Below, piece after piece: positions 1 through 6,300 of a stretch of 14,853 nucleotides of DNA (position 1 is the first letter of the stretch; every line of letters begins with the position of its first letter). The notes under the pieces are model-generated. The model saw nothing but the letters and a program-made list of their open reading frames with translations. It was not told the origin of the DNA and searched no databases. The DNA is from SG8-40 sp035528435 (GTDB taxonomy: Bacteria > Pseudomonadota > Gammaproteobacteria > Burkholderiales > Eutrophovitaceae): positions 1 through 14,853 of the forward strand of contig DATKYN010000079.1 of the NCBI GenBank assembly GCA_035528435.1, read 5' to 3'. Made by a program: the position numbers and the translations under genes.

Positions 1-127
1 TGAAGTATTCCGGAAAGCCCGATTGTTGCACCGGGCAACCTTGCCGGCGCAGTGAAGCGGCCGTTTTACCTTTGGCAACTGCGGGTGTCAAACCGGTGTG
101 TCTGGCAGCGCGCCGCCAGTGGCATTC
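1..127. other. Upstream flank, no gene recognised
   Basis: Plus-strand frames 1 and 2 stop within the first 55 bases. Frame 3 stays open to about position 131 without any recognisable motif, so it could be the tail of an upstream gene but nothing supports that. One minus-strand frame is open across the region but has no convincing start or family signature. I see no gene here. Confidence 0.4.
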
Positions 128-156
128 TTGACAAAAAAACAGTCGCCACCTAGATT
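128..156 (+). promoter_or_regulatory. Sigma70-type promoter upstream of the repeat array and SDR gene
   Basis: A perfect -35 hexamer TTGACA (128-133), a 17-base spacer and a -10 hexamer TAGATT (151-156, 4 of 6 consensus bases) give a textbook spacing. Transcription would start near 163, a few bases before the 17-bp repeat array, so the array would lie in the leader of the SDR message. The motifs are seen directly; activity is inferred. Confidence 0.6.
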
Positions 157-169
157 GACCGGTTCCTGT

Positions 170-322
170 TGGTGCCGGTTAAAACTTGGTGCCAGTTTAG
201 ACATGGCGCCGATTAAGACATGGTGCCAGTTTAGACACGGCACCGATTAAAACACGGCACCGATTAAAACACGGTGCCGATTAAAACATGGTGCCGATTA
301 AGACATGGTGCCGGTGAAAGCA
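170..322. repeat. Nine tandem copies of a 17-bp repeat
   Basis: Nine contiguous units, each exactly 17 bp, begin at 170, 187, 204, 221, 238, 255, 272, 289 and 306. The approximate consensus is YGGTGCCGATTAARACA. Units 2 and 4 are identical, as are 5 and 6; the other differences are mostly transitions. Every unit keeps a GGYRCC core (GGTGCC, GGCACC or GGCGCC). Cores in opposite sense can pair: CGGCACCG at 255-262 with CGGTGCCG at 272-279 makes an 8-bp stem with a 9-base loop, and GGTGCC at 222-227 pairs with GGCACC at 239-244. The array lies between a promoter (128-156) and the SDR start at 337. No replication, CRISPR or transposase gene accompanies it. Its function is unknown; a multi-site operator, a structured leader or a plain variable-number repeat are all possible. 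Confidence 0.93.
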
Positions 323-336
323 CGGGGAGACTAAAT

Positions 337-1074
337 ATGAAAATCGAGGGTTCTGTAGCGCTAGTCACCGGAGCAAACCGCGGAATTGGTCGCGCGTTCG
401 TCGAGGAACTGATCGCGCGCGGCGCGAAGAAAGTTTATGCCACTGCCCGTGACCCGGAGAAACTGGCTGAACTGGAGGCCGCTCATGCTGACAGGATTCA
501 CGTGCTGACCCTCGACATTACGAAACCCGCGCAGGTTGCAGCCGCAGCAGCTCAGGCGGGCGACATCGATTTGCTGATCAACAACGCCGGGATCAATCGG
601 AAGAAAGGGTTGATTGCGTCGGCTGTGCTCGATGATGCGCGAGAAGAGATGGATACCAACTATTTTGGCACTTTGTCCATGTGCCGTGCGTTCGCGCCGG
701 TGCTCAAGCGCAACGGCGGCGGGGCAATTGTCAACATGTTGTCTATCATTGCCCGCGTGTCATTGCCCGCTTACGGTTCGCTGTGCGCGTCGAAAGCGGC
801 AGGTTTGCTGATGACGCAAGGCATACGCGCGGAATTGGCAAAACAGCACACTCGGGTTGTGGCCGTGATGCCGGGCGCTGTCGACACTGACATGGAGCGT
901 GATTTCGAGGGCCCCAAGGAAAAGCCGGCCGATGTTGCCAGTGCGAGCCTGCAGTCGCTTGAGGAGGGTCTGGAGGAAGTCTATCCCGGCGGTATGGCGC
1001 AGGGTGTCAGTCAGGGCCTGGCGCACGACCCAAAGGCGGTAGAGAAAGAGTTCGCGGCGTATCTACCAGGGTAG
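337..1074 (+). CDS. Short-chain dehydrogenase/reductase (SDR) family protein lacking the usual catalytic Tyr
   Basis: This 245-residue Rossmann-fold protein has the classical SDR layout: the nucleotide-binding motif TGANRGIG at residues 11-18, NNAG at 82-85, the catalytic-tetrad Asn at N108 and Ser at S136. The family's Tyr-x-x-x-Lys should sit 13 residues after that Ser. Here the position is L149 (CTG at 781-783), followed by C-A-S-K153. A tyrosine occurs three residues earlier (Y146). Known SDRs use the Tyr as general acid/base for NAD(P)-dependent oxidation or reduction of carbonyl/hydroxyl groups, so this one may be inactive, altered, or may use Y146. ATG at 337 is chosen because GGGGAG lies 8 bases upstream and the protein starts directly with the SDR strand. 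An in-frame GTG at 274 would translate part of the repeat array and has no binding site. The substrate cannot be read from sequence. Confidence 0.93.
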   Translation: MKIEGSVALVTGANRGIGRAFVEELIARGAKKVYATARDPEKLAELEAAHADRIHVLTLDITKPAQVAAAAAQAGDIDLLINNAGINRKKGLIASAVLDDAREEMDTNYFGTLSMCRAFAPVLKRNGGGAIVNMLSIIARVSLPAYGSLCASKAAGLLMTQGIRAELAKQHTRVVAVMPGAVDTDMERDFEGPKEKPADVASASLQSLEEGLEEVYPGGMAQGVSQGLAHDPKAVEKEFAAYLPG

Positions 1075-1217
1075 TTCCGGGCAACCGGGAAGCGGCAGGC
1101 GGCAAGGACACGTCCTGGCGGGAAAACGTTGAGCAGTTCAGAACTGGTGGCGGGGTGCGCTTGATCGCCTTTGTTTTCAGGCATTCCCGGCAGTAGACGG
1201 TTTCGCAACAACAGCAG

Positions 1218-1907
1218 ATGGCCAGAGCGGGCGAAGAAACACCAATCGATGCGACAACCCGGCTCTACGCCGGGCTGATCATTGCGACTTTCGTGATCGG
1301 GTTGCTGGTCGATCGGTTTTGGGGGCTGGCAGGTCAGCTCGGCGTCGGTGTCTGGAGCTGGCTTCTGATGTTTCGGCTGATTCACACAACGCCACCTCAA
1401 TGGCGAGTGCCTTTTTATGCCTGCCTGGTCTGGGCGACCGCAGGAGAGATCTTCCTCTCCCTCGTCTGGGGTCTGTATGCCTACCGGCTTGGCAACATTC
1501 CTTTCTTTGTTCCACCCGGTCACGTATTGCTTTTCTGGCTCGGGCTGGTCTTTGCGCCACGCGTGTCGAACCTGTTTGTGCATGGCGTCGCGGTTGCTGC
1601 TTTGAGTTACGCCGGATACGCCTTTTTCATCGGTTTCGATGCCATTAGCATTGTTCTTGTCGGTCTTTTCCTGTTGTGCTGGTCTCAGCCTGAAGGCCGG
1701 CGACTTTACTCGGTCATGCTGGTGGTATCACTCATACTGGAACTTTATGGGACCTGGGTCGGTAACTGGATCTGGCAGACCAGCGTGCCGTACTTTGGTC
1801 TGACGAGTAACAATCCGCCGCTCGCGGCCGGTGCCTTCTACTGCGCGCTCGATGTATTGGTCGTGATGACCGCACGGATGTTTGGTTCTGCCGCCCCGGA
1901 CCGGTAG
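1218..1907 (+). CDS. Polytopic inner-membrane protein of unknown function
   Basis: The 229-residue product is very hydrophobic, with about eight predicted membrane segments (roughly 17-36, 39-57, 64-87, 98-113, 118-139, 140-155, 163-186 and 204-222). Polar residues sit in or beside the segments: E77 in GEIFLS, P99-P100-G101-H102, E175 in LELYGTWVGNW, and a P-P-x-A-A-G-A-F-Y-C-x-L-D stretch ending at D212. That pattern suggests a conserved membrane site, and I have the impression of a conserved gammaproteobacterial family with no assigned function. The start ATG has no clear ribosome binding site; the next in-frame ATG is at residue 51 and would remove the first segments. It follows the SDR gene by 143 bases on the same strand, and whether they share a transcript is unclear. 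A distant resemblance to carotenoid-pathway membrane proteins was considered but not supported. Confidence 0.75.
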   Translation: MARAGEETPIDATTRLYAGLIIATFVIGLLVDRFWGLAGQLGVGVWSWLLMFRLIHTTPPQWRVPFYACLVWATAGEIFLSLVWGLYAYRLGNIPFFVPPGHVLLFWLGLVFAPRVSNLFVHGVAVAALSYAGYAFFIGFDAISIVLVGLFLLCWSQPEGRRLYSVMLVVSLILELYGTWVGNWIWQTSVPYFGLTSNNPPLAAGAFYCALDVLVVMTARMFGSAAPDR

Positions 1908-2320
1908 ACGCGGCGCCGGTGCACGTGATGGCGTAGCCGATGACCGACTGGAATGATGTTGCAGCGGGAGCCCAGTATTCGTATTGACCGAATGGCGATA
2001 TTCAGCTGGCTGCCGGGCGTTGCTTGCCAACAGGCCCTGTACCCACCTACGTCGTTGGTCTCTCGTGACGGATTTCCCAGTCGGGTGTTCACCGCCGGTA
2101 GTGTCATGCGCTGCCTGTCGCCGGCCTTCACTCTGCCGCGATGGTCCGCGGCCGAAGTAGGCAACATGCTTATGCGTCAGGAATTCGGCGCGATGTTTCG
2201 TTGTGGCTTACAATTCACCACATGGCTTGCCGTCTATCGACTGCTGCGCTTGATGCAATGCAGGCCACAAGTGTATGGCGCCTTTAACACAGCTCACTTC
2301 CAGGTAAGAGGAATTGCATA
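1908..2320. other. 413-base stretch without a convincing gene
   Basis: Open frames on both strands cross this stretch (for example plus 1953-2321 and minus 1838-2167), but none has a recognisable domain, signal peptide or good ribosome binding site. The plus frame runs into the start of the next gene. No clear RNA gene or repeat was seen. The last 20 bases hold the AAGAGG ribosome binding site of the following small gene. Confidence 0.5.
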
Positions 2321-2521
2321 ATGAAGAGATCAGCAATCGTTTTTTCCAGCGTAATCGCATCGGGTCTGGCCTCAAGTGCCCTGGCACACAGCGGCCACGG
2401 CGTGTCGGCACCGGCGAGCATCGCGCATTATCTGATCGAACCATTACACATGCTGCCGGCGTTTGCGCCTCTTGCCGCGATTGCCGTGGCGGTCTGGCTG
2501 CTTCGACGCAAGGCTGGTTGA
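2321..2521 (+). CDS. Small exported histidine-containing membrane peptide
   Basis: This 66-residue protein opens with a signal peptide (residues 1-22, ending A-L-A). The predicted mature chain begins H23-S-G-H26-G, with further His at 36 and 43. A single hydrophobic segment (about 46-61) is followed by the positive tail LRRKAG. The layout suggests a periplasmic N-terminal His-containing stretch anchored in the inner membrane. AAGAGG sits 9 bases before the ATG and a terminator follows the stop, so it looks like a real stand-alone small gene. His near a mature N-terminus is a feature of some copper-handling proteins, but nothing else here shows metal binding. I do not recognise the family. Confidence 0.7.
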   Translation: MKRSAIVFSSVIASGLASSALAHSGHGVSAPASIAHYLIEPLHMLPAFAPLAAIAVAVWLLRRKAG

Positions 2522-2522
2522 G

Positions 2523-2554
2523 ACGATTCCCGGTTGCGCCGGGCATCGTTCTTT
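2523..2554 (+). terminator. Probable intrinsic terminator after the 66-residue peptide gene
   Basis: Arms ACGATTCCCGG (2523-2533) and CCGGGCATCGT (2539-2549) pair as two 5-bp blocks around one T/C mismatch. The loop is TTGCG and the tail is TCTTTC. The stem starts two bases after the stop codon. The T-tract is short and interrupted, so efficiency is uncertain. Confidence 0.6.
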
Positions 2555-2621
2555 CGGGGCTGGGCGCCGTTAATCGTTCTGGTTTTCGCCTGACGATGTA
2601 CGGCAAAACCGGCGACGCACC

Positions 2622-3023
2622 TTGAATTCCCTGCGTTGCCTGGCACTGGCTTTCCTGCTGACTTGCACTGGCGGTGAGGCACGAGCCGACTGGACGTTTC
2701 TTTTCGCTGCAGATGATGCCGACTGGTACTTTGACGAGGCTCTTGGCCGCAAGCGGGGTACCATGGCCAAGGTATGGACGCTTCAGCAGTACACGAGTGG
2801 CCAGCCCTTGCAAAATAGCACCTACTGGTCGTCCAAGACGCAGGCCGAAATCCGTTGTCATAGCCGGCAGTGGCGCACGCTCTACTTTTCCAGTTACAGC
2901 GGTCGAATGGGAGAGGGCGAGCAGTTGTATACCCAGGAAGTCTCGGGTGCCTGGAAGAGTGTGCAGCCTGGAACGATTTCGGAAACCTTGTTCAAGGTTG
3001 GCTGCCATCCCGGAAAAAATTGA
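2622..3023 (+). CDS. Surface-adhesin-E-like periplasmic protein
   Basis: This 133-residue protein has a signal peptide (1-22, ending A-R-A before DWTFL) and a small beta-rich domain. The pattern resembles the surface-adhesin protein E family: an opening W, a D-x-x-Y-x-D stretch, V-W-T-L-Q-Q-Y near 51-57, one Cys after a charged strand (C79), a W-K-x-V-x-P-G-T stretch, and a closing Cys (C128) that probably forms a disulfide with C79. Members are usually small exported proteins of poorly known role. The start is TTG at 2622, since the reading frame is closed by TAA at 2571-2573 and no better start lies between; no strong ribosome binding site is visible. It has no clear operon partner. Confidence 0.72.
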   Translation: MNSLRCLALAFLLTCTGGEARADWTFLFAADDADWYFDEALGRKRGTMAKVWTLQQYTSGQPLQNSTYWSSKTQAEIRCHSRQWRTLYFSSYSGRMGEGEQLYTQEVSGAWKSVQPGTISETLFKVGCHPGKN

Positions 3024-3164
3024 ATCCCGGCAAGAAATTCATGCCCGCGGCTAACTTGCGGACATGCGATGCAGCGGGCATGATTGCCCGCGCGGCGAGC
3101 ACCGGCCCATGACGGTTGCTTACGCCTTTTGTCATACGCACTACGGAAAGGGCGGGTAAGAAAC

Positions 3165-3611
3165 ATGTTGAAAGAGTTCAGGGAGTTCGCCATGCGCGGC
3201 AATGTTGTCGACATGGCCGTCGGTATTATCATTGGTGGCGCGTTCGGAACCATTGTAAAAAGCCTTGTCGCAGATGTGATCATGCCGCCCGTTGGTTTGC
3301 TGCTTGGGGGGGTCGATTTCTCGGAGCTCTTTATCGTACTTAAAGAGGGTGCAACCGCAGGGCCTTATGCGGCACTCGCAATGGCGAAAGAAGCGGGCGC
3401 GGTGACGATCAACTACGGGCAGTTTATCAATAGCGTAATCAGTTTCCTGATCGTCGCATTTGCGGTCTTTCTCCTGATACGAAGCATCAACAGGATGAAG
3501 CGGGAGGAGGAAGTCGCGCCTGCCGAGCCGACCACAAAAGAGTGCCAGAAGTGCTTCTCAAACGTCCCGATCAAGGCAACGCGATGCCCGAACTGCACTT
3601 CGGACATCTAG
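3165..3611 (+). CDS. mscL: Large-conductance mechanosensitive channel MscL with C-terminal zinc ribbon
   Basis: The 148-residue protein is an inner-membrane channel that opens under high membrane tension and releases solutes after hypo-osmotic shock. It has the MscL signature: the amphipathic N-terminus MLKEFREFAMRGN, the pore-lining first helix (about 14-40, with D-M-A-V-G-I-I-I-G-G-A-F), V-I-M-P-P at 38-42, and a second helix near 85-106 after N-Y-G-Q-F-I-N. The C-terminus adds CxxC (C127, C130) and CPNC (C141-C144), a zinc-ribbon-like tail found in many MscL proteins. ATG 3165 is chosen because the family starts there and a GGGTAAG element lies just upstream; in-frame codons back to 3084 encode no family sequence. 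Monocistronic by appearance. Confidence 0.97.
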   Translation: MLKEFREFAMRGNVVDMAVGIIIGGAFGTIVKSLVADVIMPPVGLLLGGVDFSELFIVLKEGATAGPYAALAMAKEAGAVTINYGQFINSVISFLIVAFAVFLLIRSINRMKREEEVAPAEPTTKECQKCFSNVPIKATRCPNCTSDI

Positions 3612-3773
3612 CGTTGGATGTTGTCGAGCCGGGTTGGACATCCCCGTAAGGTTGCCGGCTATATGTGTGCGTGAGGGCCAGGGCGGCAGATGTTGCCGGT
3701 GCTCTCTGACCCCGGGACTCATTGCGATCGCGAATGACACACGGAACACGTGGCGTTCGCTATTGTCCTAGAG

Positions 3774-3801
3774 TTGCGTTGATTTTATGACGCGATATAT
3801 T
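3774..3801 (+). promoter_or_regulatory. Candidate promoter of the beta-propeller lipoprotein gene
   Basis: TTGCGT (3774-3779), 16 bases, then TATATT (3796-3801) fits a weak-to-moderate sigma70 promoter in a notably AT-rich patch (3779-3826). Other hexamer pairings in the same patch are possible, so the exact elements are uncertain. Confidence 0.4.
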
Positions 3802-3826
3802 TTAGTTAAAATTCAATCTTTTATAT

Positions 3827-3839
3827 CTCACTGAGTGAG
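3827..3839. promoter_or_regulatory. 13-bp inverted repeat just upstream of a ribosome binding site
   Basis: CTCACTGAGTGAG is a perfect inverted repeat (6 bp per arm, one central base). It sits between the AT-rich promoter patch and the AAAGGAG ribosome binding site (3844-3850) of the propeller lipoprotein. It could be an operator or a small leader hairpin. No known regulator site is recognised. Confidence 0.4.
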
Positions 3840-3857
3840 TCAGAAAGGAGACACTTG

Positions 3858-4976
3858 ATGCAATCTCCGTCTTTGGCGCGCGCGCTGTTGCCCGCCGCCC
3901 TGTTGTGTTTGGTCGGAATATCAGGCTGTTCGAAGGAAGAAGCCTCAAACGAGCAGAGCGAGGCCGCTGCGGCGCCCGCTCCCATGGCCTATGTGTCTAA
4001 CCAGAATGGCAACGTCACTGTCATTGATCTGACTACTTTCGAAGCCGTTTCAGAAATCGATCTCGATGGTCGCGGTCCGAGGGGCATTGGCGTCACCGCA
4101 GATGGAAAGACGCTTGTAGTTGCCAACCGTGAAAGCGGTGACCTGGCCCTGATCGACAGGGTCAGCGGGGAGATTATCAAGAACGTTCCAATCGGCGAAA
4201 ATCCCGAGTTCGTTCGCGTTCGTGGTAACCGTGCCTTCGTCTCGTTTGAGCCGGCTGCGATTGGCGGCCCTCCGCCCAAGCCCGGTTCGGAAGAGGCAAA
4301 AGCGCTGGCCAAGCAGCGTGAAGATGACGACGAGGAGCCGGCGAAAGTTGCCGTAGTGGACCTCGACTCGGGTAAGAAGATCAGGGATATTACCGGCGGC
4401 ATGGAAACCGAGGGGATCGAGTTTTCCGCGGACGGCAGCAAGATTCTCGTCACCAACGAGGCTGATGAGAACGTCACCGTACACGACATTGAGAGCGGTG
4501 AGTTGGTCAAGACGATCAGCACGGTGGATTATGGCAACCGGCCGCGTGGTATCAAGATGTCCCCCGACGGCCAGATGTACGTCGCCAGTATCGAGTACGG
4601 CAACCATCTGGTGGTACTCGACAGCGAATTCAACTTCGTGAAGGAAGTGACAACCGGCAACGTTCCTTACGGGCTGACCTTCAGTCGCGATGGCTCCCGT
4701 CTGTTTGTCGCGCTGGCAAGGGGGGAGGCGATTCAGGTTTTCGACACCAAGACCTGGGAAGAAGTGGCGCAGGTCGAGACCGGCAAGCGCTGCTGGCATT
4801 TCACCTTTACTCCGGACGACAGTCACATACTGATCGCCTGCGGCCGCTCCAATGAAGTCGTGGTGATTGACGCGAACGAAATGAAGGTCGTGAAGCGTAT
4901 CAGCGACAAGCATCTGCCGTGGGGTATTGTCGCCTACCCGCGATCGGTCGGTACTCTGGATGCGCCCTGGCAATAA
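3858..4976 (+). CDS. Seven-bladed beta-propeller (YVTN-type) lipoprotein
   Basis: The 372-residue product has a lipoprotein signal with lipobox I-S-G-C24; the +2 residue is Ser, which favours the outer membrane. Seven propeller strands of the YVTN type can be counted: YVSNQNGNVTVIDL, LVVANRESGDLALIDR, AFVSFEP...VAVVDL, ILVTNEADENVTVHDI, MYVASIEYGNHLVVLD, LFVALARGEAIQVFD and ILIACGRSNEVVVID. The end (H-L-P-W-G-I-V) resembles propellers associated with PQQ-dependent catabolism, but no PQQ gene is in the window, so that role is not claimed. The third blade carries an acidic/lysine-rich insertion at about residues 137-162. ATG 3858 has AAAGGAG 7 bases upstream; the TTG directly before it is not needed. 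Probably a binding or scaffolding protein in the periplasm. Confidence 0.88.
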   Translation: MQSPSLARALLPAALLCLVGISGCSKEEASNEQSEAAAAPAPMAYVSNQNGNVTVIDLTTFEAVSEIDLDGRGPRGIGVTADGKTLVVANRESGDLALIDRVSGEIIKNVPIGENPEFVRVRGNRAFVSFEPAAIGGPPPKPGSEEAKALAKQREDDDEEPAKVAVVDLDSGKKIRDITGGMETEGIEFSADGSKILVTNEADENVTVHDIESGELVKTISTVDYGNRPRGIKMSPDGQMYVASIEYGNHLVVLDSEFNFVKEVTTGNVPYGLTFSRDGSRLFVALARGEAIQVFDTKTWEEVAQVETGKRCWHFTFTPDDSHILIACGRSNEVVVIDANEMKVVKRISDKHLPWGIVAYPRSVGTLDAPWQ

Positions 4977-5000
4977 CGGGTGATTTTGTAGCGGTTGAAA

Positions 5001-5030
5001 AAAAGGGCCTCTTCGCGAGGCCCTTTTCTT
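5001..5030 (+). terminator. Strong bidirectional intrinsic terminator between convergent genes
   Basis: AAAAGGGCCTC (5001-5011) pairs perfectly with GAGGCCCTTTT (5017-5027) around loop TTCGC, followed by CTT and further T-rich sequence. On the minus strand the same stem is followed by a T-run from the A-run at 4998-5004. It therefore serves both the propeller gene and the convergent mscS gene. Confidence 0.93.
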
Positions 5031-5051
5031 TCTGTTTTCAGGGCTCCCGGC

Positions 5052-5873
5052 TCAGGCTGCTTTGGCTTGCACCTGATGCATGTGAACGTCTTGCTGCGGG
5101 AACGGGATGGAAATGCCCTGCGCGTCGAAACGTTCCTTGACTTTCCGGGTCAGGTCGAGCTTGGTCGCGAAGAAATCTTCGCTATTCACCCATGGCCGGG
5201 CGTAGATATTTACCGAACTGTCGGCCAGTTCGGCCACAGCGACCAGCGGGGCGGGATCTTTCAGGCACCTTGAATCTGCCTCAATCACCCCATTGATAAT
5301 GCTGGTCGCCTTTTCCATATCGTCCGAGTAGCTGATACCGAAGACCAGGTCGATGCGCCGTGTCGCATTCGTTCCATAGTTCATGATGGTGTTTCCCCAG
5401 ATCTGTGAGTTGGGCACGACCATCGCAATATTGTCCGGCCTGTGCATGCTGGTAACGAACAGGCCGATTTCGTCGACGATGCCCAAGGTCGAACCGAATT
5501 CAATGACGTCGCCGACGCGAAACGGGCGTAATACCAGCAACATAATGCCCGATGCGACATTGCTAAGCGTTCCCTGCAGTGCCAGACCGACCGCGAGGCC
5601 CGCGGCGCCCAGCAAGGCGATCAGACTGGTTGTCTGCACGCCGAATTGATTCAAAACTGCAATCAGGGTTACTGCGAGCACCAATGCGCGGGCTACTTTC
5701 CCCAGCATGATCGCGAGGGTAGCGTCCAGAACCCTGGAACGTTCAGCGCGTTTGCGCACGACGCGTTCCGTTGCGCCGGCGATCATCCATCCGGCGAGGA
5801 GGATGGCGATCGCAGCCACTGCCTGTATTCCCATGCTGATCAGAAAATCAACGGTTTCCGGGGATATTTCCAT
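5052..5873 (-). CDS. mscS: Small-conductance mechanosensitive channel, MscS family
   Basis: The 273-residue inner-membrane channel gates in response to membrane tension and protects against hypo-osmotic shock. It shows membrane helices near 12-33 and 58-80 and the signature Gly/Ala-rich pore helix at about 84-113 (A-L-L-G-A-A-G-L-A-V-G-L-A-L-Q-G-T-L-S-N-V-A-S-G). The beta domain follows, with F-R-V-G-D-V-I, then V-P-N-S-Q-I-W at 153-159, and an alpha/beta C-terminus ending I-S-I-P-F-P-Q-Q. Length and order match the short MscS type. AGGAGA lies 8 bases before the ATG on the minus strand. It converges on the propeller gene across a shared terminator; a second mechanosensitive channel (mscL) lies about 1.4 kb away. 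Confidence 0.96.
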   Translation of the reverse strand: MEISPETVDFLISMGIQAVAAIAILLAGWMIAGATERVVRKRAERSRVLDATLAIMLGKVARALVLAVTLIAVLNQFGVQTTSLIALLGAAGLAVGLALQGTLSNVASGIMLLVLRPFRVGDVIEFGSTLGIVDEIGLFVTSMHRPDNIAMVVPNSQIWGNTIMNYGTNATRRIDLVFGISYSDDMEKATSIINGVIEADSRCLKDPAPLVAVAELADSSVNIYARPWVNSEDFFATKLDLTRKVKERFDAQGISIPFPQQDVHMHQVQAKAA

Positions 5874-5941
5874 TTTTTGTTTCTCCTGTATCTATAGGGC
5901 AGGCCAGATTTGATTGCCTGTCAGTTGGTCTGGAGCTATCA

Positions 5942-5959
5942 CGGATTCGGCCGAATCCG
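5942..5959. promoter_or_regulatory. 18-bp perfect palindrome upstream of mscS
   Basis: CGGATTCGGCCGAATCCG is perfectly self-complementary with no spacer. It sits about 70 bases upstream of the mscS start, in a place suited to an operator for mscS. No regulator family is recognised from the motif. Confidence 0.5.
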
Positions 5960-5960
5960 A

Positions 5961-6019
5961 GCCGGCCAGCACTGTTACTGAAGATTCCATTGCTGAAGAT
6001 CCCATTGTGCCGGCCAGCA
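5961..6019. repeat. Nested short direct repeats
   Basis: GCCGGCCAGCA occurs at 5961-5971 and 6009-6019. Between them is a 15-bp tandem duplication, CTGAAGATTCCATTG (5978-5992) and CTGAAGATCCCATTG (5993-6007), with one mismatch. This resembles a local slippage duplication next to the palindrome at 5942-5959. Function unknown. Confidence 0.75.
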
Positions 6020-6300
6020 TCCGGTTTCTGTTCGTTAACGCAATCGCTGGGTAGTGGACACGGCAAATAAGGCTTGACCATGTCCTGTTTCATCCTGCAT
6101 TTTCGGTTTTACACTCAGGATGTGCAACTGGTGAGTGCCGCAACGGCAACACACTTTTTGCCGGAGTGTTGCACGGCCTCGGATTGTCAGGGCTTAGCTT
6201 GCAAACCGTACGATTTGGTCATAACCGGGCGCGATTCGTCGCCACCGGGGCGCCCGGCCTTGCCACGGCCGGGTTTGCCACTTTCATGGAGCATTATTGC

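Larger units (their letters stand above)
5874..6300. other. 427-base non-coding stretch upstream of mscS and the Nudix gene
   Basis: It separates the divergently transcribed mscS and Nudix-like genes and should hold both promoters. It contains an 18-bp palindrome, a 15-bp tandem duplication flanked by 11-bp direct repeats, and a possible 7-bp stem (GCAACAC at 6146-6152 with GTGTTGC at 6166-6172). TTGACC at 6074-6079 is a possible -35, but no convincing -10 follows. Open frames here lack any recognisable domain. The in-frame extension of the Nudix gene back to 6166 is unlikely to be coding. Confidence 0.5.

Noticed and set aside
170..322. 17-bp repeats as a CRISPR array or plasmid iterons
   Set aside because: The units are contiguous with no spacers, so this is not CRISPR. 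No replication initiator gene or other plasmid feature lies nearby, and the array sits between a promoter and an SDR gene.
274..336. Upstream GTG start for the SDR gene
   Set aside because: It would translate the repeat array, has no ribosome binding site, and adds residues before the first SDR strand. ATG 337 has GGGGAG and fits the family.
1953..2321. 122-codon open frame on the plus strand
   Set aside because: No domain or signal peptide, no good ribosome binding site, unnatural composition, and it runs into the start of the small peptide gene.
2208..3008. 266-codon open frame on the minus strand
   Set aside because: It runs antisense to the small peptide gene and the adhesin-E-like gene, crosses a terminator, and has Arg/Pro/Ser-rich composition without a domain.
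4050..4973. 307-codon open frame on the minus strand
   Set aside because: Antisense shadow of the beta-propeller gene; the plus strand has a lipoprotein signal, a strong ribosome binding site and seven repeats.
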